A stretch of 64,000 bases of DNA from assembly GCF_034932365.1 (NCBI RefSeq), contig NZ_JAYGHR010000080.1, forward strand, positions 1 through 64,000, read 5' to 3'. The notes under the pieces are model-generated. The model saw only the letters and a program-made list of their open reading frames with translations. It was not told the origin of the DNA and did not search any database. The DNA is from Capilliphycus robustus (GTDB lineage: Bacteria > Cyanobacteriota > Cyanobacteriia > Cyanobacteriales > Microcoleaceae). A program made the position numbers and the translations under genes. Shown piece by piece: positions 27,939-36,387 of this stretch (its first letter is position 1; the number at the start of each line of letters is the position of its first letter).

Positions 27939-28544
27939 TTAAAGCGGATGTGTCCAGTGATATTCCATGTATTTTGTAGTGTTTAAAGCGACTTCTTGAC
28001 CTAATAATTTTGCCACCACATACAGCGACAAATCTATTCCGGCGGCAATTCCCCCCGAGGTGAGAATTTTGTCTTGCTCGACAAACCGTTGATTTTCGAC
28101 AACTGTTGTATTGGGTGCAATTTCTCGCAGTAAGTCAAAGGCTTGGTAATGAGTGGTTGCTTTTAAACCCTCAAGTAAACCTGCTTTTGCTAAAATCAAA
28201 GAACCCGTACAAACGGACATCACGAACTCAGCATCTTGAGAACAGGTTTTAACCCAATCTAAAATCGGCGATCGCTTCATCGCTTCTCGACTGCCAATTC
28301 CGCCCGGAATGATTACAATATGAGGAGAGGGGCAATCAGTCAGCGTATATTCGGGATTAACACTCAGCCCATTTTTGGCGCGAATAGCTTCTTTTGTTTC
28401 TGCAACGGTGTACACCTGAAACGGTTTATTTTCATCGGATTCTGAGGTCACAGAAAAAACCTCAAACGGCCCGGCAAAGTCTAGAACTTCGACATCATTA
28501 TAGATCAAGATCGCAACATTTTTTTGGGTCATTGTCTTTACCAT
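27939..28544 (-). CDS. DJ-1/PfpI-family (GATase1-like) protein
   Basis: A 201-residue protein with NVAILIYNDVEVLDFAGPFEVF at the start, IVIIPGGIGSREAM near 80 and the nucleophile elbow EFVMSVCTGSLILAKAGLL near 110. The Cys there is the expected catalytic residue. This subgroup includes isonitrile hydratases and the N-terminal domains of GlxA-type AraC regulators; here no DNA-binding domain follows. The reaction is unknown; hydratase, deglycase or chaperone activity are all possible. The product should be cytoplasmic. The ATG at 28544 gives MVKTMTQKN; the second Met is an alternative start. It diverges from the small coiled-coil gene. Confidence 0.82.
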   Translation of the reverse strand: MVKTMTQKNVAILIYNDVEVLDFAGPFEVFSVTSESDENKPFQVYTVAETKEAIRAKNGLSVNPEYTLTDCPSPHIVIIPGGIGSREAMKRSPILDWVKTCSQDAEFVMSVCTGSLILAKAGLLEGLKATTHYQAFDLLREIAPNTTVVENQRFVEQDKILTSGGIAAGIDLSLYVVAKLLGQEVALNTTKYMEYHWTHPL

Positions 28545-28608
28545 TCACTCAAATGATCAATCTCTTAAAACCAAGAGACATTTTTGTTGTCATTTCTCAA
28601 CCCAAACA

Positions 28609-28983
28609 ATGATGAAAAACCTTTTAAAATCTCGTACTATTCTCCGCTTGAGTCTTGCCTTTGTAACCATTTTGATAGTTTGGCAATTATTTTCTTCGGC
28701 TCAGGCTTCTACCAACTCTCAACTGGAATTTCGGATTCGGCGCTTAGAAACTCAAATCGGTCAATTGAGAGGGGAAATTAGCGGTTTAAGATCACGATCT
28801 TCTCCCTCGGTTAATATTGTTGAAGTTCCGCCTGTTGAAAATATTCCGCCCGATCCGCGATCGCATTTAATGTCTGGTGATCCGATGTTTGATCGATTAG
28901 CAACACTGGTGATTGAACTCAAACAAGATTTTCAACAACTTCAGCAGCGTGTTGACCAGATCGAATCTCAGACCGAAACCTAA
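28609..28983 (+). CDS. Membrane-anchored coiled-coil protein, unknown
   Basis: A 124-residue protein with an N-terminal hydrophobic segment (LSLAFVTILIVWQLFSSAQA, about residues 14-33) that is either a signal peptide or an anchor. A coiled-coil follows (LEFRIRRLETQIGQLRGEIS), then a proline-rich linker (VEVPPVENIPPDP), and a second coiled coil at the C-terminus (LKQDFQQLQQRVDQIESQTE). No family is recognised. It is probably a periplasmic or membrane-tethered scaffold. It is divergent from the DJ-1/PfpI gene, with a 64-bp spacer. Confidence 0.65.
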   Translation: MMKNLLKSRTILRLSLAFVTILIVWQLFSSAQASTNSQLEFRIRRLETQIGQLRGEISGLRSRSSPSVNIVEVPPVENIPPDPRSHLMSGDPMFDRLATLVIELKQDFQQLQQRVDQIESQTET

Positions 28984-29100
28984 AAACAGCAAGAGATTGA
29001 AAATCCTTAAAGTGCTGCTCTAGAATTCATTTTGATCAAATTCAATCCGAAATCGGGAGCAGCACCAATTTATTAAATCAAAAATTAACAGCGTTTCCAA

Positions 29101-29211
29101 CTATTGGATGATATGGAAGTAGTAAGCGGCCACCAAAAAGTTGATTGCTAAAAGTAAGATTGCCCAGAAAGCGCGAAAAGTGTAAGGTGCTTTGGATTGA
29201 CTCTTTGTCAT
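29101..29211 (-). CDS. psaX: Photosystem I subunit X (PsaX)
   Basis: A 36-residue protein, MTKSQSKAPYTFRAFW at the N-terminus followed by one membrane helix (AILLLAINFLVAAYYFHIIQ). It is nearly collinear with PsaX of Thermosynechococcus as I remember it (MATKSAKPTYAFRTFW, then AVLLLAINFLVAAYYFGILK). PsaX is a single-helix peripheral subunit of cyanobacterial photosystem I that helps hold a chlorophyll. It is far shorter than most annotation thresholds. The ATG at 29211 has only a weak ribosome binding site. It lies between the coiled-coil gene and lipA with no obvious operon partner. Confidence 0.9.
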   Translation of the reverse strand: MTKSQSKAPYTFRAFWAILLLAINFLVAAYYFHIIQ

Positions 29212-29299
29212 AAACTGAATTCCCAATTCGATGACTTTATTAAAGCATAGATGAGATCATTTTCAGACAAATGGGGATCAATCTCTTTCCTAAGCAAGA

Positions 29300-30238
29300 T
29301 CAGTCTATTTCTCCAGCATGATAAGAACTGCGAACAAGTGGGCCTGATCGCACATGAGAAAACCCCATTTCTTCAGCGATCGCACCGAACCGTTCAAATT
29401 CGGCTGGAGTCCAATATTTCTGCACAGGTAAATGTGCTAGAGACGGACGCATATATTGACCCAGAGTCAGGCGATCGCATTCAATTGATCGGAGATCTTC
29501 AAGGGTTTGAATAATCTCCGCTTCGGTTTCTCCATGTCCTAACATTAATCCGGACTTTGTGGGAATAGTTGAATCCAGTTTTTTAACAATTCTCAACACA
29601 TCCAACGATCGCTCATACTTAGCACCCCGTCTAACCGTTGCTTGTAGACGTCGGACGGTTTCGACATTATGGTTATAACAAGCGGGTTGAGCGGCAACGA
29701 CAGTGGCAATGCGTTGATATTGGAGTTCACTGGGATCACCCCCACCCTGTCCCCCCCAAAAATCCGCCGTCAGGACTTCAATCTCGGTTTGGGGGTTATG
29801 TTGCCGAATCGCCTCCATCGTGGCGACAAACCAAGCTGCACCGCCATCGGTTAAATCATCTCGGGCGACAGAAGTCAACACCACATAACGCAACCCAAGA
29901 AGCTTTACCGCTTCGGCAACCTTTTGGGGTTCATCCGGGTCTAACGGCATAGGAGCATGACCCTTATCCACTTGACAAAAGGCACAGGAACGGGTGCAAG
30001 TCGGCCCCATCAGCAGAAAAGTCGCCGTACCGTTGGCATAACATTCTCCCCGGTTTGGGCAACGTCCCTCCTCACAGATGGTATGAATTTGGCGCTGTTT
30101 GATAATACGCTGAACTTCAGACAGTTCACTGGCTTTTCCAATCGGACGCCGCAACCAGTCAGGCATGGCCGCCACAGTTGCTCGTAGGGAATTAGGTTGA
30201 GGCTGAGGTGTAGACGGGGAGTGAGTTGGGGTTGACAT
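29300..30238 (-). CDS. lipA: Lipoyl synthase
   Basis: A protein of about 312 residues and a clear radical-SAM lipoyl synthase. The auxiliary cluster cysteines lie in TICEEGRCPNRGEC. The SAM-binding CxxxCxxC is TCTRSCAFC, followed by VDKGHAPMPLDPDEP. A later GLMLGHGETEAEI and the C-terminal RSSYHAGE (auxiliary-cluster Ser) complete the family. It inserts two sulfurs into protein-bound octanoyl groups to make lipoyl cofactor for 2-oxoacid dehydrogenases and glycine cleavage. The ATG at 30238 is preferred; a TTG two codons upstream is possible. The first ~25 residues are a Pro/Ser/Thr-rich extension. Cyanobacteria often have two lipA genes; only one is in this window. Confidence 0.95.
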   Translation of the reverse strand: MSTPTHSPSTPQPQPNSLRATVAAMPDWLRRPIGKASELSEVQRIIKQRQIHTICEEGRCPNRGECYANGTATFLLMGPTCTRSCAFCQVDKGHAPMPLDPDEPQKVAEAVKLLGLRYVVLTSVARDDLTDGGAAWFVATMEAIRQHNPQTEIEVLTADFWGGQGGGDPSELQYQRIATVVAAQPACYNHNVETVRRLQATVRRGAKYERSLDVLRIVKKLDSTIPTKSGLMLGHGETEAEIIQTLEDLRSIECDRLTLGQYMRPSLAHLPVQKYWTPAEFERFGAIAEEMGFSHVRSGPLVRSSYHAGEID

Positions 30239-30289
30239 CTTCAACGTAAATGTATGGCAATATCCCTATAGGTTAGTACAACAAGTTAA

Positions 30290-30480
30290 CAGTGACCAGT
30301 TTTACCAGTTACCAGTTACCAGTTATCAATCTTGCCTCTTAACTGTCCCCTGTCCCCTATCCCCTATCCCTCTTACCTTTTGCCTGTTGCCTTTTGCCTC
30401 TCTTACAAACTTTGCTCTCGGCGGAAACCGCCGGGCCGCAAGTTTGCGCTTTTGCCTTCTGCCTTTTGCCCTTTGAGGCT
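30290..30480. repeat. Short tandem repeats (CAGTTAC and TGCCTTTTGCC types)
   Basis: Runs of CCAGTTACCAGTTACCAGTT, CCCCTATCCCC and TTGCCTTTTGCCT units, together with a GGCGGAAACCGCC hairpin. These short tandemly repeated sequences are typical of filamentous cyanobacteria and lie in a spacer of about 290 bp before the response regulator. Confidence 0.8.
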
Positions 30481-30530
30481 GATCCAGATTACTCTAATGT
30501 ATGAAAAGAACTCGGGTAGAGTTCTAAGCT

Positions 30531-31145
30531 ATGAGTCACAATAGACTCAAAGAGGAACACTTAACTCATCACAGGGAGTCAGTCGTGGCAGGTCGGAAAA
30601 TCCTGGTTATTGATGATAGCAAAGTTATTCGAGTGCGAGTTCGGGAAATGCTGCCTCCGGGTAACTTTGACGTCTTAGAAGCCAAAGACGGTAAAGAAGG
30701 ACTCGAACTGGTTCATCAGGAACATCCCAACTTGATTATGTTGGATTTCCTGTTACCCAAGTTGAGCGGTTGGGAAGTGTTCCAGCAGATCCAAGCTCAT
30801 AATGATCTGCGGAAAATTCCATTAGTGTTAATGTCGGGTCGTAAAGAGGAGGTCACCGAAAAAATTGCTGAACCCTTTGAGTATTTTGAGTTTATCGAAA
30901 AACCCTTTGAGAAAAAGCAACTGATCGAGGCGATCAAGTCAGCTTTTGCCAAGGCGAACAAAGTCCGAGAACCCCAACCGAGTGCTGCACCTGCTGTAAC
31001 TCCAGGAGCGCTATCAACGGCTGACGCGGCGAAAATTCAAGCCTTAGAACAGCAAATGGTCAAGATGCAAGCCGAGATGAACGCCCTCAAAAAACAACTT
31101 GTTCAACTCAAGGCTTTTGTTCTCAAACAAAAAAAGCCCTCTTAA
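30531..31145 (+). CDS. Single-domain response regulator with C-terminal coiled coil
   Basis: A 204-residue protein. Residues about 23-140 form a CheY-like receiver: KILVIDDSKVIRVRVREM with the acidic pair, LIMLDFLLPKLSGWEVF with the phospho-acceptor Asp, VLMSGRKEE, and the IEKPF lysine. A low-complexity Ala/Pro linker follows, then a C-terminal coiled coil (KIQALEQQMVKMQAEMNALK). No DNA-binding or enzymatic output is present, so it probably acts by protein contact, for example in motility or a multi-step phosphorelay. The ATG at 30531 is the first in frame; an internal GTG near VVAGRK could also serve. It lies 50 bp upstream of the heptose kinase gene on the same strand. Confidence 0.85.
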   Translation: MSHNRLKEEHLTHHRESVVAGRKILVIDDSKVIRVRVREMLPPGNFDVLEAKDGKEGLELVHQEHPNLIMLDFLLPKLSGWEVFQQIQAHNDLRKIPLVLMSGRKEEVTEKIAEPFEYFEFIEKPFEKKQLIEAIKSAFAKANKVREPQPSAAPAVTPGALSTADAAKIQALEQQMVKMQAEMNALKKQLVQLKAFVLKQKKPS

Positions 31146-31195
31146 GCCTGAGAGGGGAACTGCTAAAATTCACTGTTCATTCCCTGATTCCCGTT

Positions 31196-32245
31196 ATGAC
31201 TCTAGATGCTTCTTTTCTCACCCAACTGAGTGCGACGGCAGACTCACTCACGCAACGGTTGGATCAATTTTCTCAAGCCAAAGTCTTAGTTGTGGGAGAT
31301 TTAACCCTAGACGAATATCTCACGGGTCAGGTAGAACGTCTCTCTCGTGAGGCGCCGGTGTTAATTCTCAGACATGAAGCGACTCGTCAGATTCCCGGAG
31401 GTGGGGCGAATGCGGTGTATAATCTGGCGAAACTGGGTGCAACGGTGAAAGTCGCTGGTTTTGTGGGTGAGGATGAACAGGGTTTGGCTTTGCGGCGAAT
31501 CTTTGAGCAAGCGGGAATTGACACTGGGGGAATGTTGCTAGACCCTCATCGCCCGACGGTGACGAAAACTCGCATTTCCGGTCATGCCCGTCAGTCGGTG
31601 ACGCAACAAATTGTCAGAATTGACCGCAAATCTGATGATTTACCGGATGCGGACTTACAGTTACAATTGGCTGACTATATTCGCCAACAACTGGGGACTG
31701 TAGATGCAGTGGTTTGTTCGGACTATGGGGATGGGGTTCTCACGCCTGCGACGATTAAGGCGGCTTTATCTCATCCTTTGACGGTGGTGGATACACAGAA
31801 GGATTTACATCGGTTTCCGGGGGCGAGTGTGTTTACTCCCAACCTGCCTGAAGCGGAACTGGCGGTGGGATACTCGATAACGGATGATCACACCCTCGCT
31901 CAAGCCGGAGAGGACTTGTTGAAACTCACCCAAGCCGCTCATATTTTGATTACTCGCGGTGAAGATGGGATGAGTCTGTTTTCTCGTTCAGACAATAGCA
32001 GTCCGATTTTATCCCATGTTCCGGCTTTCAACCGCACGGATGTGTTTGATGTCACCGGAGCAGGGGATACGGTGGTTGCAGCGTTAACGCTGGGGTTGTG
32101 TAGGGGGGCTTCGATGCGGGAAGCGGCTATTTTGGGGAATTTAGCCGCGAGTTTGGTGGTACGTCAGTTTGGGACGGCGACAACGACGACTGAGCAAATG
32201 AAAGAAACGTTGCGATCGCTTCTCTCGGAACTGAGTTCCATCTAA
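31196..32245 (+). CDS. PfkB-family D-glycero-beta-D-manno-heptose-7-phosphate kinase-like protein
   Basis: A 349-residue ribokinase/PfkB-family protein of the RfaE1/HldE kinase-domain type. It has KVLVVGDLTLDEYLTGQVERLSREAPV at the start, QIPGGGANAVYNLAKLGATV near 75, CSDYGDGVLTP near 180, and the PfkB signature 2 VTGAGDTVVAALTLGL near 290 with its catalytic Asp. In heptose-bearing bacteria it phosphorylates heptose-7-phosphate at C1 for ADP-heptose. The nucleotidyltransferase half of HldE is absent and not seen nearby. In cyanobacteria the sugar might differ. The ATG at 31196 is the start. It is convergent with patG at a 14-bp gap. Confidence 0.85.
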   Translation: MTLDASFLTQLSATADSLTQRLDQFSQAKVLVVGDLTLDEYLTGQVERLSREAPVLILRHEATRQIPGGGANAVYNLAKLGATVKVAGFVGEDEQGLALRRIFEQAGIDTGGMLLDPHRPTVTKTRISGHARQSVTQQIVRIDRKSDDLPDADLQLQLADYIRQQLGTVDAVVCSDYGDGVLTPATIKAALSHPLTVVDTQKDLHRFPGASVFTPNLPEAELAVGYSITDDHTLAQAGEDLLKLTQAAHILITRGEDGMSLFSRSDNSSPILSHVPAFNRTDVFDVTGAGDTVVAALTLGLCRGASMREAAILGNLAASLVVRQFGTATTTTEQMKETLRSLLSELSSI

Positions 32246-32259
32246 AATTAGCTAATATT

Positions 32260-35200
32260 TTATTGATTTGGATCAGCTTTAAATGCAACTCTCTCAGACG
32301 GCAATGACCAGCTTTTCACCTCACCTAAAGTTACTGGCATCTGAAGCACCACATCAAGGGTAAAGCGGAAAACCTTGCGCCCCCGACGACTACTTTCCGG
32401 GTCGAAAAACTCAAGCTTGACATCCCAACAGTCACTGTTGATGCGACAGAAGGGGCTTTTTTCGACTTTAATGGTGTCGAGTTGCCGACGTTCAGCGATC
32501 GCTTTTGCAAAGACGGAAGCCGCTTGGAAGATATTGGTGGCGGCAAAGTTGAGGGCGCGATCGCGAGAAGTCTGACCCACATTGCGGAGATCGTTGTAGA
32601 CTCGGTTGAGGAACGAAGTCAGAGCTTGTTGGACGAGGGGTGCTTGGGCTTCGTCCACCTGACGAGCGATCGCCGCCATCGCCGCGTTGACCAGGGTATT
32701 CACTTTCCAGCCGTACATTCCTCGGAGGTCATGTACCTTCACGACTGGCACAACCTGACCAGAGAATAGTTCAACTGTGCGGTTAGTTTGTCGGGCGGGG
32801 ATGCTAATTCGTTCTACAAATTCATCACTGCTTTCTGGTTCCAGTTGACCTGCTAACATCAGCACAAACATCTCGTAGATCTGGTCTGAAAACGGTCCTG
32901 TTGGTTCTAGGACATAGATCGTGTCTCCATCCAGGCTCAACGTCCAGATCAACGAACGGCTTTCGTCTGGGTTGCGATCGAGGTGTTCAACCATCTGACG
33001 GGGATCGTAGGGGTCTGGCGGAACCAAGATGCTGTCCATTTCTACCGGAGCCATCCGTTCTTTGAAGGTATCAACACGGGTTTCATCGCCAAAGTCATAG
33101 CTCAACGTTCCCAGAGCGTAAACATGGCCCGAAAAAGCGGTACTAGCCTCTACCGTAGCGGGGTCAGCAGTAGCCGGGTCAGCCGCCGCAGTTACCGCTA
33201 CTTCGGCTGCCATTGGCGTAGCGGCTTGCATTGTCATAGTAGAGTCTCCAGCCGAACTTGCTGCGATCGCAGTCATCCCAGCAGGAATACTCGACGTATC
33301 CCCAGCGATCGCCGTGCTATAGCCAGCCCATTCGGTGCGGGTCACTTGGTCGCCTGCAAAGGAAATGGTAACAGAAGGTTGTCCAAACAGCACCTTCATC
33401 GCCCCAGGGATATTCACAAAGCCGCGTAGACAGCGTTCTGGTTCTTCTACAACGTTTGGGTCACAGGGAATAGCAGTATTCAGCAGTGCGGTTCGGACGG
33501 CTTCAGCATCAACAGTTTTGCCCTGTTGCACTTGCAAACTCATTAACAGCGCAGCAATTCCGGTCACGATGGGGGCTGATCCACTGGTTCCGGTTCGCAG
33601 TTTCGGTTTTTCACTACCGAGTTGCGCTCCCCAAATGTCGTCACCCGGAGCCATAATCCCCTCTTGGGTGTAGTTGCGTCCCCAGTTACTATAGTGGGAT
33701 GGTGGACTGCCTAGATCCATTGCTCCAACCGGAACGACTCCTGGCAGGACACCAGGCAGACACCAATATTCACCCAAACCATTACCCGCCGGCCCAACAA
33801 TTAGAATGTTGTTATCCAGGCACTTCTGTACCGCTTTAGCCAATAGCTCATCCCCTTCGCAGGTTTGGGTAGGGCGACAGAACCCACAGTGAATGATATT
33901 TGTCCCTAAATTCAAGGCTTGCTCAAAGGCACGAGCTAGGTTCAAAATAGCAATAGATTCTTCGGGAATCCCCGTACTGTTAACTGGCAAATTAATCAGG
34001 CGACAGTGAGGAGCAATACCAGCAGAAGGGGTGTTCTCTTGACCCACGATGATGCTGGTGACATGGCAAGTATGGTCATCGACTTTAAGACGGACTATCT
34101 CCGGTTCTGGAAAAGCTGCTTTGAATGCTTCTTCTTTCTCCTGTTTGGTGCGATCGCTATCATCAATCGCTCGGTATTTGGCATAGTCTTCTGGGGAAAA
34201 CGGTTCTGGCGTGTCGTGCCAGTAGGGAAAGACTTTAGAAATTTCAGCGCCCTGGAAACAGGACAGGGAGTGATCGGGGTTGCCTTCGAGAACCACAATC
34301 GTGATGCGGGGGTCGCCAAGGGTTTGGTTGCGAATATGAGCCAGTCCAGGGACACGATCATCGAGGTCGTGGGGATGGAGTGCTACCAAAGCTGGGGTTG
34401 CAGAACTCTCAATCCCACTGGCTGAAATAGCCGCAGATTCAGTTTCATTCACTACAACATCCGATTCCACTTCACTATCGGAAGCCTCTGAGTCCATGAC
34501 TTCAGTCGTCGTCTGGGATACAGATTCAGCCTCACTCACCGAAACCGCTGCCTCTGTTGTCTCCACCGATTCTGTAGGTTGGGTTGAGGAACGAAACCCA
34601 ACATCTAGTTCAGATGTAGGTTGGATTGAGGAACGAAACCCAACATCAGCAGGCTCAGGTTCCGCCTCACCCCTATCCAACTCAACCGCGCTCACCGAGA
34701 CTGCTACCTCCGCAGACTCATCGGAGGGGTCAACTTCTTCAACTGACTCAACTCCACTCGCTTCCACAGCACGATTCGGCAGCGATCCCAACGCGAACTC
34801 ACCTACCGCCGACTCTTCCACATAGTCCAGACCTGCTGCTTGTCCAAAACCATCGCTATCTCCAGCCCCCAACGCGCAGGGAGCCAGACCCATATTCGTC
34901 GCCACTAGATAGAGATTTTGCTGCAACACTCCGACGTGTTTCAGCACTAGCGCATAGGCTACAGAGCGATACTTGCGGAACAGACGTCCAAACCGTGCCG
35001 TAACCACGAGAAGGACTTGTGGTTTTCCCCAAGAGCTTGATAGGTTGTTGAGAAACTCATAACCTGACCGAGAGAAAATATCGCTTTCTGCCGGAACAAT
35101 CTGCTCGAGTTGATGGTTCAATGGGTCGTAGTGATATAAACCTGTATCCAAGCCTTCACATCGCCGCACCACCGGATAAATCTCTAACTCATACATTGCT

Positions 35201-36216
35201 CCCCCATCAGGATAAAGTCGGCGGCTCAACTCACCACAGTCGTCAATGTCCGCGTCAAAACCTAGTATTTCCCGCCAATTTTCACCAAACCACTCCTCCA
35301 CTCGAAGAATGTCTTTGACACGGGCAGTACGATAGAGCAGTTCACTGAGTTGTTCTATGGTGATTGGATGTGCCTCGTCGTATTCTCGAATCGATTTCCG
35401 CGCTTCGATCGCGGCTGTTAACGTAGCATCGTTACTCATCAACGCCACCAAGTTCGGACGCGGCAGCGGCACAATCTGGTCGCTCATGGGTGGTTTCACC
35501 ACCGGAAAATCAGACCACTGCTCGATGTTAATATCCTGTGTCGGATAGTCATGGCGACCCAAGCGGCTGCGGCTGTGGAACAGCAGGTTGTGAAAGTCCC
35601 AAAGCTGGAGCGAGGGGGGTTCAGGGTCAGCCGTCAGAAACCCCGCAGCCCACAGCAGGTTGAGAAACTGATAGGCGGTTTCTGCACCCAAGTACGGCGG
35701 TGGTGTCAGTGATCCTAAAGTTTGGGGCTGGGCGAGTTGAGCTAAGATCGCACTGGCTCGCCAGTCGAGGAGCTTGACCCGAAACTTCGACAGGGGGGAC
35801 TCCAGTACCATTGTGCCTTCGTAGGGATGTTGATAGGCAAAACGGGAGAGGCTGAGGCGGGTTTGTGTCCAGTAGGGTTCGGTGAGATTCAACTCGGCGG
35901 AATCCACCATCGGAATCACCACTGCTAGGGGCAATACAGCATAACTCAACCAACCCCGCTCATCCAATTGTTGTAGTATCTGCCCAAACTGTTCCCCGGC
36001 TGCCTGACCCTCGAGTTCGGCTAACCCTTGCACGAGTAATTCAGGGGTGGTGTTGCCTGCCTTGAGACTATCAAGAGCCATACCCATTCCGGGCGTTGTG
36101 GCAACGGTTAGCCAAGCATTCGGCTCAGATTCTGCTCCGTGCAGAGTATAACCGTCTTTAGTGCTGGTAACTTGGACAGCAGGGTTAAGGGAAATAGCAA
36201 AAGGGCAATTGTTCAT
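32260..36216 (-). CDS. patG: PatG-type cyanobactin oxidase / C-terminal protease
   Basis: A 1318-residue multidomain enzyme. Residues ~1-270 form the N-terminal region; ~273-475 are a SagB-type FMN azoline oxidase (ARKSIREYDEAHPITIEQL, APCALGAGDSDGFGQAAGL). A Glu/Ser/Val-rich linker (~480-620) contains two repeat-derived VGFRSS blocks. A subtilisin-like protease runs ~630-930 with His718 (CHVTS) and Ser878 (GTSGSAP). The C-terminal domain shared with PatA runs ~1040-1318. PatG-family proteases cut the precursor before the A/S-Y-D signal and usually macrocyclise; the oxidase turns thiazoline into thiazole. Two features stand out. The catalytic Asp position is Glu644 (VVLEGNPD). The helical insert before the catalytic His (SPEDYAKYRAIDDSD, TKQEKEEA), which caps the macrocyclase site, is retained. 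It is the last gene of the cluster in transcription order. Confidence 0.93.
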   Translation of the reverse strand: MNNCPFAISLNPAVQVTSTKDGYTLHGAESEPNAWLTVATTPGMGMALDSLKAGNTTPELLVQGLAELEGQAAGEQFGQILQQLDERGWLSYAVLPLAVVIPMVDSAELNLTEPYWTQTRLSLSRFAYQHPYEGTMVLESPLSKFRVKLLDWRASAILAQLAQPQTLGSLTPPPYLGAETAYQFLNLLWAAGFLTADPEPPSLQLWDFHNLLFHSRSRLGRHDYPTQDINIEQWSDFPVVKPPMSDQIVPLPRPNLVALMSNDATLTAAIEARKSIREYDEAHPITIEQLSELLYRTARVKDILRVEEWFGENWREILGFDADIDDCGELSRRLYPDGGAMYELEIYPVVRRCEGLDTGLYHYDPLNHQLEQIVPAESDIFSRSGYEFLNNLSSSWGKPQVLLVVTARFGRLFRKYRSVAYALVLKHVGVLQQNLYLVATNMGLAPCALGAGDSDGFGQAAGLDYVEESAVGEFALGSLPNRAVEASGVESVEEVDPSDESAEVAVSVSAVELDRGEAEPEPADVGFRSSIQPTSELDVGFRSSTQPTESVETTEAAVSVSEAESVSQTTTEVMDSEASDSEVESDVVVNETESAAISASGIESSATPALVALHPHDLDDRVPGLAHIRNQTLGDPRITIVVLEGNPDHSLSCFQGAEISKVFPYWHDTPEPFSPEDYAKYRAIDDSDRTKQEKEEAFKAAFPEPEIVRLKVDDHTCHVTSIIVGQENTPSAGIAPHCRLINLPVNSTGIPEESIAILNLARAFEQALNLGTNIIHCGFCRPTQTCEGDELLAKAVQKCLDNNILIVGPAGNGLGEYWCLPGVLPGVVPVGAMDLGSPPSHYSNWGRNYTQEGIMAPGDDIWGAQLGSEKPKLRTGTSGSAPIVTGIAALLMSLQVQQGKTVDAEAVRTALLNTAIPCDPNVVEEPERCLRGFVNIPGAMKVLFGQPSVTISFAGDQVTRTEWAGYSTAIAGDTSSIPAGMTAIAASSAGDSTMTMQAATPMAAEVAVTAAADPATADPATVEASTAFSGHVYALGTLSYDFGDETRVDTFKERMAPVEMDSILVPPDPYDPRQMVEHLDRNPDESRSLIWTLSLDGDTIYVLEPTGPFSDQIYEMFVLMLAGQLEPESSDEFVERISIPARQTNRTVELFSGQVVPVVKVHDLRGMYGWKVNTLVNAAMAAIARQVDEAQAPLVQQALTSFLNRVYNDLRNVGQTSRDRALNFAATNIFQAASVFAKAIAERRQLDTIKVEKSPFCRINSDCWDVKLEFFDPESSRRGRKVFRFTLDVVLQMPVTLGEVKSWSLPSERVAFKADPNQ
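34573..34645. repeat. Two copies of a 31-bp palindromic repeat inside patG
   Basis: Two 31-bp copies (34573-34603 and 34615-34645), differing at one base, read TGTAGGTTGGGTTGAGGAAC and onward. The unit resembles a TAGGTTGGGTTGAGG...AACCCAACA repeat that I recall as widespread in cyanobacterial genomes. In the patG frame both copies translate as DVGFRSS(I/T)QPT, so they add residues without breaking the gene. Confidence 0.8.
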
Positions 36217-36290
36217 ATTGATTGATAATGGTAAACAATAATTAGATAGGTGGGAAATTGAAAAAAAGTTATAATAAAATCTTATAACTT

Positions 36291-36363
36291 GTAGGATGGG
36301 TTAGGGGCGGGGATGATTTTTGGGAAAAACCAATAAGTTTTGATTCCGCGCCGTAACCCATCA
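36291..36363. repeat. Palindromic MITE-like repeat
   Basis: GTAGGATGGGTTA at one end and TAACCCATC at the other form an imperfect hairpin with a ~50-bp middle (arms 36295-36303 and 36354-36362). The form is that of a small cyanobacterial palindromic repeat (GATGGGTTA...TAACCCATC). It lies between patG and the DUF5829-like gene and might act as an RNA hairpin in the shared transcript. Confidence 0.6.
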
Positions 36364-36387
36364 CCGGGGATTCTGTATAGGGATCAG

